The notes under the pieces: model-generated
Database searches by the model: none
The model's input: only the letters and a program-made list of their open reading frames with translations
What the model was told of the DNA's origin: nothing
In this document: positions 1 through 8,300 of the stretch, piece after piece
How the letters are laid out: every line of letters starts with the position of its first letter
Numbering within the stretch: position 1 is the stretch's first letter
Made by a program: the position numbers and the translations under genes
Assembly (NCBI GenBank): GCA_944325825.1
Contig: CALVBP010000012.1
Coordinates: 1-53,389, forward strand
Source of the DNA: Candidatus Gastranaerophilales bacterium
GTDB taxonomy: Bacteria; Cyanobacteriota; Vampirovibrionia; Gastranaerophilales; Gastranaerophilaceae
DNA length: 53,389 bases
Reading direction: 5' to 3'

Positions 1-960
1 AACAGAATTTTTATTCCGCTTTTAATGCCTTTATATAAAAAAGTGCTTTATCTCGATACAGATATTATAATCAACCAGCCTTTAACAGAGCTTTTTAATA
101 TAGATTTTGAAAACAATCAAATTCTTGCCGTCAAAGATGCTACAGCACAGATTTTGTATATTAAAGAATTTAAAGAACGTTATGAACATATTAAAAATTG
201 TCTGGGAATAAAAGAAGAAACAGATTATTTTAATTCCGGTATGATTATGTTCAATATTCCGGCAATTGATAAGAGAGGGTACAAATACTCAATCGAACAA
301 GCGTTTAAACAAGAAAAACTGCTCTATCCGGATCAAGATATTTTAAATATCATATTTGAAAATAAGGTTAAGCTGATATCTTCAAAATGGAATTTTTGCT
401 GCGGGATTTTTATATGGAATAAAAATTTTGTAAGCTATTTAAAAGACGATTATTTATCGGATATAACATCTTCTCTTAAAAATCCGGGTATTATACATTA
501 TATTTCTCCTAGAAAGCCATGGAATTCAGAACTAGAGCTGTATTACGATTTATTTTGGGAATACGCCAGAAAAACGGCTTTTTACGAAGACATTTTATAT
601 ATAAGAAATAAAGAAATTGCACTAGACACAATCATAGAAGGGGCAAAATTTACTAATCTTTATTTACAGATACAAAATGACAAGAAAATTGTGTTTTGGG
701 GGGCAAGTCTTTTTCTTGAAGAATTTATCAAAAAATATAATATTTTGAATACAAATGTTATCGGAATTATAGATAAAAATCCAGCAAAAACGGGGAAATT
801 TCTGGGACAGTATGAAATCTTTACGCCGGAAGATTTAATTACACTCAAGCCGGACGAGATAATTATAACAATAGTTAATTCTGCAAGAGAAAGAGCACAG
901 GAGGTGCGGGAATATATTAAATTCCATAAACTGCATGATATTAGTATAAAAACCATATAA
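1..960 (+). CDS. Glycosyltransferase family 8 protein, 5' end cut by window
   Basis: The reading frame is open from base 1, so the ATG at 25 is internal and the true start lies outside the window; 319 residues are visible. GT8 hallmarks, numbered from base 1: the metal/nucleotide-binding DTD at 19-21 after the strand KKVLYL, YFNSGMIMFN at 76-85, PDQD at 110-113 and HYISPRKPW at 166-174. GT8 enzymes are retaining transferases that add hexoses to lipopolysaccharide or other glycans. From about residue 228 an extra module follows the catalytic domain, beginning with FWGAS and continuing with IGIIDKNP; it recurs in the next two genes. The acceptor and sugar cannot be told. Likely cotranscribed with the next gene (8-nt gap). 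Confidence 0.88.
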   Translation, partial: NRIFIPLLMPLYKKVLYLDTDIIINQPLTELFNIDFENNQILAVKDATAQILYIKEFKERYEHIKNCLGIKEETDYFNSGMIMFNIPAIDKRGYKYSIEQAFKQEKLLYPDQDILNIIFENKVKLISSKWNFCCGIFIWNKNFVSYLKDDYLSDITSSLKNPGIIHYISPRKPWNSELELYYDLFWEYARKTAFYEDILYIRNKEIALDTIIEGAKFTNLYLQIQNDKKIVFWGASLFLEEFIKKYNILNTNVIGIIDKNPAKTGKFLGQYEIFTPEDLITLKPDEIIITIVNSARERAQEVREYIKFHKLHDISIKTI

Positions 961-968
961 GGAATCAA

Positions 969-2201
969 ATGAAGGACACAAAAATAAGTATTTTAATACC
1001 TGTATATAATGTAGAAAATTATCTTAGAGAATGTCTGGATAGTATTATTGCACAGACGTTTCAAGATTTTAAAGTAATTTGTGTTGATGACGGCTCTGAT
1101 GATAAATCTTTTGAAATTCTTCAGGAATATCAAAAAAAGGATAAACGCTTCTCTGTAATCAGACAGGAACACAAAGGAGTAGGAGCAGCAAGAAATTTAG
1201 CTTTAAGCCTCGCCAAAAGTAAATACATTCAATTTCTTGATTCGGATGATTTCATTGAACCGGAAATGCTCAAAGAAATGTATGATACAGCCGTTAAATA
1301 TGATACAGATATGGTTGTATGTACAGCTGTCAGAAGAGCTCCCGATGGAACTTTTATTGAAGAAAATGACATAGTCCCTGTTAATAAAAATCTTGCTATA
1401 TTTAATACACCCTTCAATTGGAAAGATTGTCCGGATAAGATATTCAACATGTTTTCGCCAGAATCTTGGCAAGTTCTATATAAAAAAGAGTTATTAGATA
1501 AAAACGGACTACGTTTCCCGGATTTGACATCCAGTAACGGAGCCGCATTAGGATATATTGCAAGAATATGCGCTTCTAAAATTGTTATTTTGAACAAAGC
1601 ATTTATAAATTACAGATGTTTGCGTCCTGGAAGTATAACTTCAAATAGTAATCCTGCAAATGGATTAAAACAATATTTAGAATTAAAGAATTATCTCATA
1701 AAGCATAATTTATATAGCATTCTGGACAAAAGTTACAAAAAACAATTTACATCTTGGTTGAAGATGAAATGTATATATAAAAATATTTATGGGAGTCTTT
1801 ATACCGAATTTATGAGACAATTAAAGGCTTTAGATGATTGGCAAGAATATGAATGCATAATAAATCATAAAGAAATAGCATACAGTTATCTTAATAAAAT
1901 ACTAGAGAAAAACAGAATTGTATTTTGGGGTGCAAGTGAATTTCTTAAAGACTTTATTCAAAGATTTAATTTGGATGATGATAATATTGTTGGGATTATT
2001 GATAAAAATCCTCAATTGTGGGGAAAACATTTTGGCAAATACAAAATTTGGCAGCCAGAAGATATAGAGAAACTTAATCCAGATATAGTTGTAGTCAGTA
2101 TAGTCCACTATGCAGAAAAAAGAATATTAGAAATAAAAGAATATTTAAATATGAATGTAAAAAAACAAATAAGTATAAAGCCAATTTTAAAGGAGATGTA
2201 G
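969..2201 (+). CDS. Glycosyltransferase family 2 protein with C-terminal Rossmann-like module
   Basis: A 410-residue GT-A glycosyltransferase. The N-terminus SILIPVYNVENYLREC is the classic GT2 first strand and helix, CVDDGSDD (38-45) binds the nucleotide, and DSDD (91-94) is the DxD metal motif. The catalytic part ends near residue 240. After a helical linker, residues 315-405 form a second module starting with FWGAS (319-323) and followed by IVGIIDKNP, matching the C-terminus of the preceding GT8 protein. It probably transfers a sugar during capsule, LPS or O-glycan synthesis in the cytoplasm. It sits 8 nt after the GT8 gene and 1 nt before the FkbM gene, so the three form an operon. Confidence 0.92.
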   Translation: MKDTKISILIPVYNVENYLRECLDSIIAQTFQDFKVICVDDGSDDKSFEILQEYQKKDKRFSVIRQEHKGVGAARNLALSLAKSKYIQFLDSDDFIEPEMLKEMYDTAVKYDTDMVVCTAVRRAPDGTFIEENDIVPVNKNLAIFNTPFNWKDCPDKIFNMFSPESWQVLYKKELLDKNGLRFPDLTSSNGAALGYIARICASKIVILNKAFINYRCLRPGSITSNSNPANGLKQYLELKNYLIKHNLYSILDKSYKKQFTSWLKMKCIYKNIYGSLYTEFMRQLKALDDWQEYECIINHKEIAYSYLNKILEKNRIVFWGASEFLKDFIQRFNLDDDNIVGIIDKNPQLWGKHFGKYKIWQPEDIEKLNPDIVVVSIVHYAEKRILEIKEYLNMNVKKQISIKPILKEM

Positions 2202-2202
2202 T

Positions 2203-3342
2203 ATGTATAAAGAAAAATTATTAGCTGATTTGTATAATAAAGTACCGGAAAACAGTAAAATTGTTATTTTTGGAGCCTGTCCGACCGGAGAGAAAATAAA
2301 AAATGATTTATTAGTATTTAAACCTAATACCCAGGTTATAGGATTCATTGATAACAATATTAAGGGAAAATTTTGTAATCTTCCTGTTTGGAAATTAAAA
2401 CAAGCAGTAGAACTAAAAGAAAATTATGATTTAGTTATAATGTCTACTAAAACAGATGAGTGCCGAATGTTGAATGTTTTTGACATTTTTGATATACCTG
2501 TCATACCTCAAACAACTTTTATAAGTAATTATTATCGGAATAATTGGTCTATATTAGGAGATGAAGTTTATACCAACATTATAAATATGTTTGATAATTC
2601 TGATGATAAAGCATTATATAATAAGATTTTTAATATACGAAAAAATCTTTGTGATACGGATGAAATCTCAGAGTATTTTTATAACAATGTTTCAAAGAAA
2701 TACAAAACTAATTTTGTTGTTAAAAAACATTATTTAGAAAAAATAAATAAAGAGGCTGTAAAAATAATTTTCGATTTAGGTCTAAATGATGGATTCAATG
2801 TAATTGCAAGTCAACAACAGTGTAAAAATTTGAAAAAAGTTTATGGATTTGAAGTTATATATGATTATGCAAAAAAATCCTACATAGAAGATTTTATTCT
2901 CAATGACAAACTTGAAATTGTACCTCTTGCTCTGGGCGATTGCTGTAAAAAAATTAAATTCTGTATTGATAAGACACATTTAGGCGCCTCCTTTGCAGAA
3001 GAAATCACCGGCAAAAGATGTCCAGAAAATTCTCCGAATTGGGAACAAAGAATAGTCGATGTAATAACAATGGACAAGTTCTGTGAAGAAAGAAATATTT
3101 TTCCTGATTTTATTAAGATGGATATTGAAGGAGCTGAACTTTCTGCGCTTAAAGGCGGAATAAGTACAATTAAAAAATGCCGCCCGCAGCTTGCAATTTC
3201 AATTTATCACTCAAGTGAAGATTTTGTTAATATCCCGCTATATTTAAAAGAAAATCTTGAGAATTACAAATTCCGACTTGGACATTATTCTCCGAGATTA
3301 TCCGAAACCGTGCTTTATGCTATGCCAAACGAGTTAGATTAG
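2203..3342 (+). CDS. FkbM family SAM-dependent methyltransferase
   Basis: 379 residues. The N-terminal 130 residues hold a Rossmann-like module (IVIFGACPTGE at 20-30, then VIGFIDNN) related to the C-terminal module of the two upstream glycosyltransferases. The methyltransferase domain starts near 189 with the SAM loop DLGLNDG (191-197) and contains KMDIEGAE (305-312), the FkbM-family signature, followed by the typical QLAISIYH strand. FkbM enzymes usually O-methylate sugars, so this may methylate or cap the glycan made by the neighbouring transferases. The start lies 1 nt after the GT2 stop, with the Shine-Dalgarno AAGGAG inside the previous gene's end. Confidence 0.9.
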   Translation: MYKEKLLADLYNKVPENSKIVIFGACPTGEKIKNDLLVFKPNTQVIGFIDNNIKGKFCNLPVWKLKQAVELKENYDLVIMSTKTDECRMLNVFDIFDIPVIPQTTFISNYYRNNWSILGDEVYTNIINMFDNSDDKALYNKIFNIRKNLCDTDEISEYFYNNVSKKYKTNFVVKKHYLEKINKEAVKIIFDLGLNDGFNVIASQQQCKNLKKVYGFEVIYDYAKKSYIEDFILNDKLEIVPLALGDCCKKIKFCIDKTHLGASFAEEITGKRCPENSPNWEQRIVDVITMDKFCEERNIFPDFIKMDIEGAELSALKGGISTIKKCRPQLAISIYHSSEDFVNIPLYLKENLENYKFRLGHYSPRLSETVLYAMPNELD

Positions 3343-3363
3343 AAGATTGAAAGAAGAATTGCT

Positions 3364-3903
3364 GTGAGAAGTTATTTGTGGGAACTGGATACATACAGGT
3401 ATGTTTTGGGAGTGGAAGGAAAAAATCCATTAGTTTATATTGGGCTTAATCCAAGTATTGCTATACCCAAACACCCTGATATGACATGGAATATTTTAAG
3501 TGGAATGTGCAACAGAAAAGGTTACGATGGTTTAATAATTGTTAATTTATTTCCGAAAGTTATCCATAATGAAGAAAATCATACAGTCGATAACGAAAAT
3601 TCAGAAATTGCGACTTTTGTAAATAACAAAAATTTTGCCCTTATTGGTGAACTTTTTAGTAAAAAGTTAGAGAATATCGATTATACAATTTTATGTGGTT
3701 GGGGCAATGATATTATGTTGAGGACGAAACCTCAATTGGCAATTGAACGATTAAAAAAGGCTTTAGTAAATGTACCAACACAAAAAATCAAGTGTTTAGG
3801 CTTAACAAAATTGGGGCACCCAGTAAGTCCCATTGCAAGAATAAAAAAAGAAGAACTTAAGGTTTTTGATTTGAAAAATTATCAAATAATTTCAAAATTA
3901 TAA
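3364..3903 (+). CDS. DUF1643 domain protein
   Basis: 179 residues starting at GTG; a purine-rich ribosome site (GAAAGAAGA) precedes it and the in-frame stop of the previous gene is only 21 nt upstream. The family pattern is clear: GLNPS at 27-31, D39 and T41, then NLFP at 61-64, a later CGWGND, and the C-terminal LTKLGHPVSPI. DUF1643 proteins have no established reaction; they are often found in mobile or defence-rich regions. CCGG, common in the preceding genes, is absent here, so this gene may mark the left side of the accessory region even though it follows the glycan operon closely. Confidence 0.8.
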   Translation: MRSYLWELDTYRYVLGVEGKNPLVYIGLNPSIAIPKHPDMTWNILSGMCNRKGYDGLIIVNLFPKVIHNEENHTVDNENSEIATFVNNKNFALIGELFSKKLENIDYTILCGWGNDIMLRTKPQLAIERLKKALVNVPTQKIKCLGLTKLGHPVSPIARIKKEELKVFDLKNYQIISKL

Positions 3904-3973
3904 TACAAACTTTGCAGACAAAAAAAATTTTCATAGTTTTTTATATAGCTGGAAATAAAATTAAGGAATAAGC

Positions 3974-4324
3974 ATGATTACACTTGATCTATTAAATATG
4001 AATGATACAGAAATTGAAAATATGTGTGATGTTATTGGCAGACTTGCAAGAGTTTCACATTGGAAAGTACTGAAAGCATTGCTAGAAGAACAACAAAAGC
4101 CTAACCCTTACGGATATCTTACAAGGCAACAGTTAAAAGTGATAACTAATAATTCTAACGTAGATGAAGATATAAAATTTTTAGTTCAACAAGGCTTAAT
4201 CGTAGAAGTTTGGCATTATCCCAAGACTTACGGTATAGGAAATACTGAGCTGATTGCTTTTCAGACAGAGTGTTTGAAAAAGTTATGTGTTAAGTATAAA
4301 AACAAGCCATATTATCGTTATTAA
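3974..4324 (+). CDS. Small hypothetical protein, possible winged helix
   Basis: 116 residues with a good Shine-Dalgarno (AAGGAA about 6 nt before ATG). I do not recognise a family. The helix pattern IENMCDVIGRLARVSHWKVL, then TRQQLKVITNNSNVDEDIKFLVQQGLI, then a basic strand-like tail resembles an MarR/ArsR-style winged helix in which the middle segment would be the recognition region. That reading is a guess from pattern only. It is followed by a terminator-like hairpin at 4363, so it ends a transcript. It could regulate the accessory genes around it, but nothing in the sequence proves DNA binding. Confidence 0.6.
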   Translation: MITLDLLNMNDTEIENMCDVIGRLARVSHWKVLKALLEEQQKPNPYGYLTRQQLKVITNNSNVDEDIKFLVQQGLIVEVWHYPKTYGIGNTELIAFQTECLKKLCVKYKNKPYYRY

Positions 4325-4362
4325 CAAATATTAAGATCTCAACACTATTGTTGAAGTTTATT

Positions 4363-4389
4363 CCTGTATTAATATACAGGCACATTTTT
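4363..4389 (+). terminator. Rho-independent-type terminator after the 116-residue gene
   Basis: A 7-bp perfect stem (CCTGTAT / ATACAGG) with loop TAAT, followed by CACATTTTTA. It lies 39 nt after the stop codon of the small upstream gene. A second weak hairpin (TCAACA/TGTTGA) precedes it. Confidence 0.55.
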
Positions 4390-4544
4390 ATGTTTCAAAC
4401 AAAAGGGCAGGGGTTGCACTCTAAAAATAATGCTTTATCATAAAAGTATCAACTAGATTTTAAAAAGAAAAGCTTTTTAAATATTAAATTCTAGTACAAT
4501 TCAAGTTGGCAGTATAATTTTTATCTGCTTATTTGAGCTGCTCA

Positions 4545-4572
4545 TTGACAACAAAATAAGAACAGATACAAA
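4545..4572 (+). promoter_or_regulatory. Predicted sigma-70-type promoter
   Basis: A perfect TTGACA at 4545-4550, a 16-bp spacer, and TACAAA at 4567-4572. It would start transcription about 30 nt before the Shine-Dalgarno AAAGGAG (4593-4599) of the TGA-interrupted mini-ORF. Confidence 0.5.
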
Positions 4573-4606
4573 ACGTCTGTGAATACAGGCAGAAAGGAGA
4601 ACGCTT

Positions 4607-4729
4607 ATGAGAAGAATAAGCAAAGATACAAGTTGAAATGCTCAACAGAAGAAGGGATTAACCCTTCAAGAAAAAGAAGAGATTAAACAGCTGCTTAAAA
4701 TCATTTTTCGCTCGATTTTAACTGTTTAA
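4607..4729 (+). pseudogene. Mini-ORF interrupted by an in-frame TGA (or 9-residue leader peptide)
   Basis: ATG at 4607 has an ideal Shine-Dalgarno (AAAGGAG, 7-nt spacing) and an upstream promoter. The frame reads MRRISKDTS, then TGA at 4634-4636, then continues without stops for 30 codons (NAQQKKGLTLQEKEEIKQLL and 10 more) to TAA at 4727. The continuation is protein-like: basic, then an amphipathic helix. Either a former 40-residue protein lost its tenth codon (TGG to TGA fits), or the 9-codon ORF is a leader peptide and the downstream hairpins are an attenuator. TGA serves as a stop elsewhere in this window. It sits directly before a decayed integrase, which favours decay. Confidence 0.45.
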
Positions 4730-4831
4730 CCTCTCCCACAGGGATTGCTCCCCTTAAGAGCAGAGTAGAATCATGCTCTACTAGTAATACTATAACAAAC
4801 ATGTGTGCATGATACACATGTGGAGGTATAA

Positions 4832-5230
4832 AAAGATGTCAGAAACAAGGATTATATCGAACTTTACGAACAAAAAACAAAGAAATTCAAACGATTTCCT
4901 ATCGTTGATGCATATAAGCCAGATTTGGAAGATTTTATTATTGGAAAAGATGATGAAGAGTGGCTTTTTGCAAGTCGTAGAGGTGGTAAACCAATAACAA
5001 GAATACAAGCATATAGAATATTACAAGATGCATGTTTTGAGGCTGGAATAACTGCAAGAATTGGTACGCATACATTAAGAAAGACTTTCGGCTATCATTT
5101 TTATCAGGAGCATAAAGATATTGGCTTGCTACAATACCTTTTTAACCATTCTTCTCAACGGGTAACCCTTTTATACATAGGTATTACACAGGAACTTATT
5201 GATAGTAAACTCTGTAGTTTCGCTTTATAA
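4832..5230 (+). pseudogene. Tyrosine recombinase/phage integrase, N-terminally truncated
   Basis: The frame runs from an in-frame TAA at 4829-4831 to TAA at 5228 and encodes only the C-terminal catalytic part, about 132 residues. It starts at KDVRNKDYIELYEQKTKKFK, the segment that follows the first catalytic Arg in this family. Three catalytic positions are visible: THTLRKTFG (H and R), NHSS (His/Trp position) and LLYIGI (nucleophile Tyr). The arm-binding domain, core-binding domain and first catalytic Arg are missing, so the protein cannot recombine alone. A TTG at 4925 could start a still shorter product. It marks a decayed integrative element; the neighbouring accessory genes are probably its former cargo. 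Confidence 0.85.
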
Positions 5231-5345
5231 ATTGTAACAATTTTATCACAATTGTAACAATTTCAACCAAAACGCTAAAGTTTTTTAGTAATTATGCCGA
5301 TATAACTACTAAGGTTATATGTAACAAAATTAGCATTTTGTTACA
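5230..5345 (+). promoter_or_regulatory. Palindrome-rich control region of the giant gene
   Basis: A 14-bp direct repeat, AATTGTAACAATTT, occurs at 5230-5243 and 5250-5263, exactly 20 bp apart, and its core ATTGT-A-ACAAT is itself a palindrome. An imperfect 28-bp palindrome (TTAGTA.TTAT....ATAA.TACTAA) spans 5286-5313. A perfect 9-bp stem, GTAACAAAA/TTTTGTTAC with loop TTAGCA, spans 5321-5344, ending 44 nt before the preferred start codon. All contain or flank the core TGTWACA. This looks like an operator region, but no cognate regulator can be named. Confidence 0.45.
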
Positions 5346-5388
5346 TTCAAGCCCAAAAGGAAGCTCTTGTTTAGAAAAAGGTAAAGTG

Positions 5389-8300
5389 ATGGCAGGCGAA
5401 GATTTTTTCAAATTTAATAAAGGCAATGAGTTTAGGTTTTCAAACTTTAGAGAAATAAAGGAAGAAGACCTAAAAGGTGCTGATGAAAAAACAAAAAAAC
5501 TCTTTAATATTTTTGCAGGCGAAGATAAAATCTTGCAAGAAGTTGAAGCAAAGAGCTTGTTTAATGTTTTAAAAACTGCTGCCGGCGATAATCAAGTATT
5601 AGAAGACAACGAAATTAAAGCATTCGCAAAAGAACATATCGGCGAAGAAGTTGATACAAATGCTTTAATGACTTTTGTTAATAACATTTTTGGAACTAAG
5701 GAAAAACCACAAACCCAAGCTGTGCAAGTCGCAAAGGGTTATACTGCACAAAAACAACAAACATTCTTAGAAGAAGCAGCTTGTAAAGAAATTGTTATTG
5801 ATATTATTGATGAAAATCTTTCAGAAGCTTATGAAATATTGAATAGTCAGTATTTAGGTTCAATTTCAGGTTGGCACGATGAAAAAAAAGACAAAAATGA
5901 TATTTTAAAAACATCTAATGTATCAAAAGTTTTGGATTATCAAAACGCTGGTATTGAATGGATGAACAAAGCAAAAATAGCTCCTCCAAACGGACTTACT
6001 AAAAAAGAATACTATGAAGGCAATAAACAAAGAATCAAAGATATGATTCTTACTCGTGTTTTAGTGCTAGATACTAATACCAAATTCAAAGAATTAAAGA
6101 ACAAATATTCTGAAGAAAAACTTGCTCAAATTATTGGGGATTATGTTGAACAATTATGCTCAAATGCATCAATGGAAGATTTAAAAGATATTCAGAAACA
6201 ATTTGTTTCATATAGTGGTGTAGAGGAAATTCAAGCATTAGAAAATGTTGTAGATAATGCTATCAAATTTAATGCTGATAAAAACAAGCCTATGCCTTAT
6301 AGCGAAGTTCCTTTACCAAAATTTGACAACTCAAAAGGTATAGTTCCTGAATATTGGAATTCTGATGAGCCAATATCTTTTGAAGAAGTATATAAAATAG
6401 AAAGAGGAACTGAATATTCACAATACAAAATTGAACAATATGCACTAGCTAAAAAAGAAATGGAAGTTGTTGCTAATGCATATAACAAAAAACAACAATT
6501 TGTCGAATTTGCAGAAGGTTTAAGAAAAGATGAAACTTTAAACATAGACGAAAAAACACAAAAAGTTTTAGAAGGCTTTGCAACATTCTATGCGTTAGCT
6601 GAAGATGGTGGATTAAGTCAGCTACAAGAATTAATCGCTGAATCTAAATTACCTATTAGCATTGATGAAAACGGGTTTAATTTTGGCACTTTAGATGATA
6701 ATGCTAAAAATAGAGCATTAAATTTATTATTAAAACTAGCTCAACAATCAAAAGAAAAAGAATTTGAAGAATTTTTAAATGGTAAAACAATTGAAGATTA
6801 TCAAATAGCTTTAGTACAAGCTCACGATGAAGCTATCGGGGATGAAAATGGGAAAATGATGGCTGAAGCTATGAAGAATGATAACCTAACTTGTATTCAA
6901 AGATGGACAGGCAATACATCAATGGCAGGTATGGGTATGACAATTGTTGGTGGTATTCTTTGCTTTACTCCACTAGCACCATTAGGGGCAGGAATGATTA
7001 CAGTTGGTAATACTCTTGCAATTGGTGGTATGGTTGCAAAAACAGGCTTAGGTGTTACTGATTACGCAACTAAAGATGTTCAAACTGCTGAAGAAGCTGA
7101 GCAATTAACTAAAGACTTTATTATGGATGCAGGTGGTTTTATCATAGGTATGGGAGCAGGCAAAGCTGGCTTGAAAGCATTTAGTAAACTTATTGATAAA
7201 AAGCTTGTTGCTGTTTTCGGACAACAAATTGCATCAGGTAATAAAATGCAAGCATTAAAGACTGTGTTTACGAATCCTGAATATTTAAAGAATTTTATGA
7301 CGGCAGCAGGAGCAAAATTAAGTGCTGACTTTGTAATCTCTTATGCAGGGGATTTGGCAATGATGGGTATTTTAGATACACAAGACGATTGGCAATCTCT
7401 ATTAAAAGCTAACTTAACAGGTATTTTGGTCGGTATGTCCGGCGATATTAAAGATGTTTCTGGTGTTGGCAGACCTCGTAACTTTGGAGTTTCTGATGGT
7501 GTAAAACCTATGACAGAGATGGATTATGGACAAAGACTGTTGGGTAATGATGTAACTGTGGCTGATCCCAAAACAGGAGCAACTGTTGAAGGAACTGTAA
7601 CAGGATTGCATAATACAAACGGACAAGTTGAAATTGAAGTCAATGGACAAAGATATTCTACTAATGATGTCGCAGAAGTTAAAGGGGAAGCTGTTGTAGA
7701 AACTTCTTTATCACAAAAAATATCTAATGATAATCAAAGAATTACAGAATCAAAATTTGAAAGTAGTTTGAAAGGAAGGTTTAGTGATGAATTCGTGGAA
7801 AACTACCTTAAAGAAATAACTAACTATGTAAATCTTGAACAAGGAGATAAAAATTTTTACAAAATTGTTGGCGAGTTGGGTACTCCAGAAATAATAGAAA
7901 ATTGGCTTAAAAATTCATTAGAAGGAAAAACACTAACTCAGAAAATTAATTTCTTTAATGAAATTATGGCATTTCCTGAACTTTTTAAACTTCAAAAAAT
8001 GATAAAAGAAAATTCTATTGATGCTAAATTTGATAGAGTAACTGGAGAATCTATTCCAGCAATTCCACAATTCGTTAGAAAAATTATTATAGATAGTGGA
8101 TTTTTAGCAAGCGATGTTAATACTAATTTTTCTAAAGATAAAACTAATATCAGAGCCTTAATTAGTGATTGTTTAGAACATCCTAATGAATATAAATTAT
8201 ATCAAATGATTTTAGACAATCCTATTAATGCTAAATCTGATAGAATAACAGGCGAACCGATTCCTGATATGCCAGTTCAAGTAAGAGAAGCTATTAAAAA

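Larger units (their letters stand above)
4325..4831 (+). other. 507-bp intergenic region with promoter, hairpins and a broken mini-ORF
   Basis: No intact gene is visible. Besides the terminator at 4363 it holds a promoter-like pair at 4545-4572, a TGA-interrupted ORF at 4607-4729, and a hairpin GAAGGG-ATTA-CCCTTC near 4652-4667. Further on are a long imperfect hairpin near 4677-4733 (arms ending in TTAAACAG / CTGTTTAA), a hairpin AGTAGA/TCTACT near 4765-4784, and an 8-bp inverted repeat ACATGTGT/ACACATGT at about 4799-4821. Such clustered dyads just before an integrase gene resemble the regulatory or attachment region of a mobile element; this is inference. Confidence 0.5.

Noticed and set aside
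4634-4636. Genome-wide TGA recoding
   Set aside because: TGA terminates the 645-residue mTERF-like gene and long genes contain no internal TGA, so the standard stop meaning holds.
4819-4828. GTGGAGGT near the integrase resembling the tRNA-Ala 3' end, as an attachment-site copy
   Set aside because: Only eight bases match; the identity stops at once, which is too short for an att core.
4803-4997. Plus-strand ORF with an ATG following GGAGG at 4822
   Set aside because: It is in another frame of the integrase fragment; the integrase frame carries clear family residues, so this one is a shadow.
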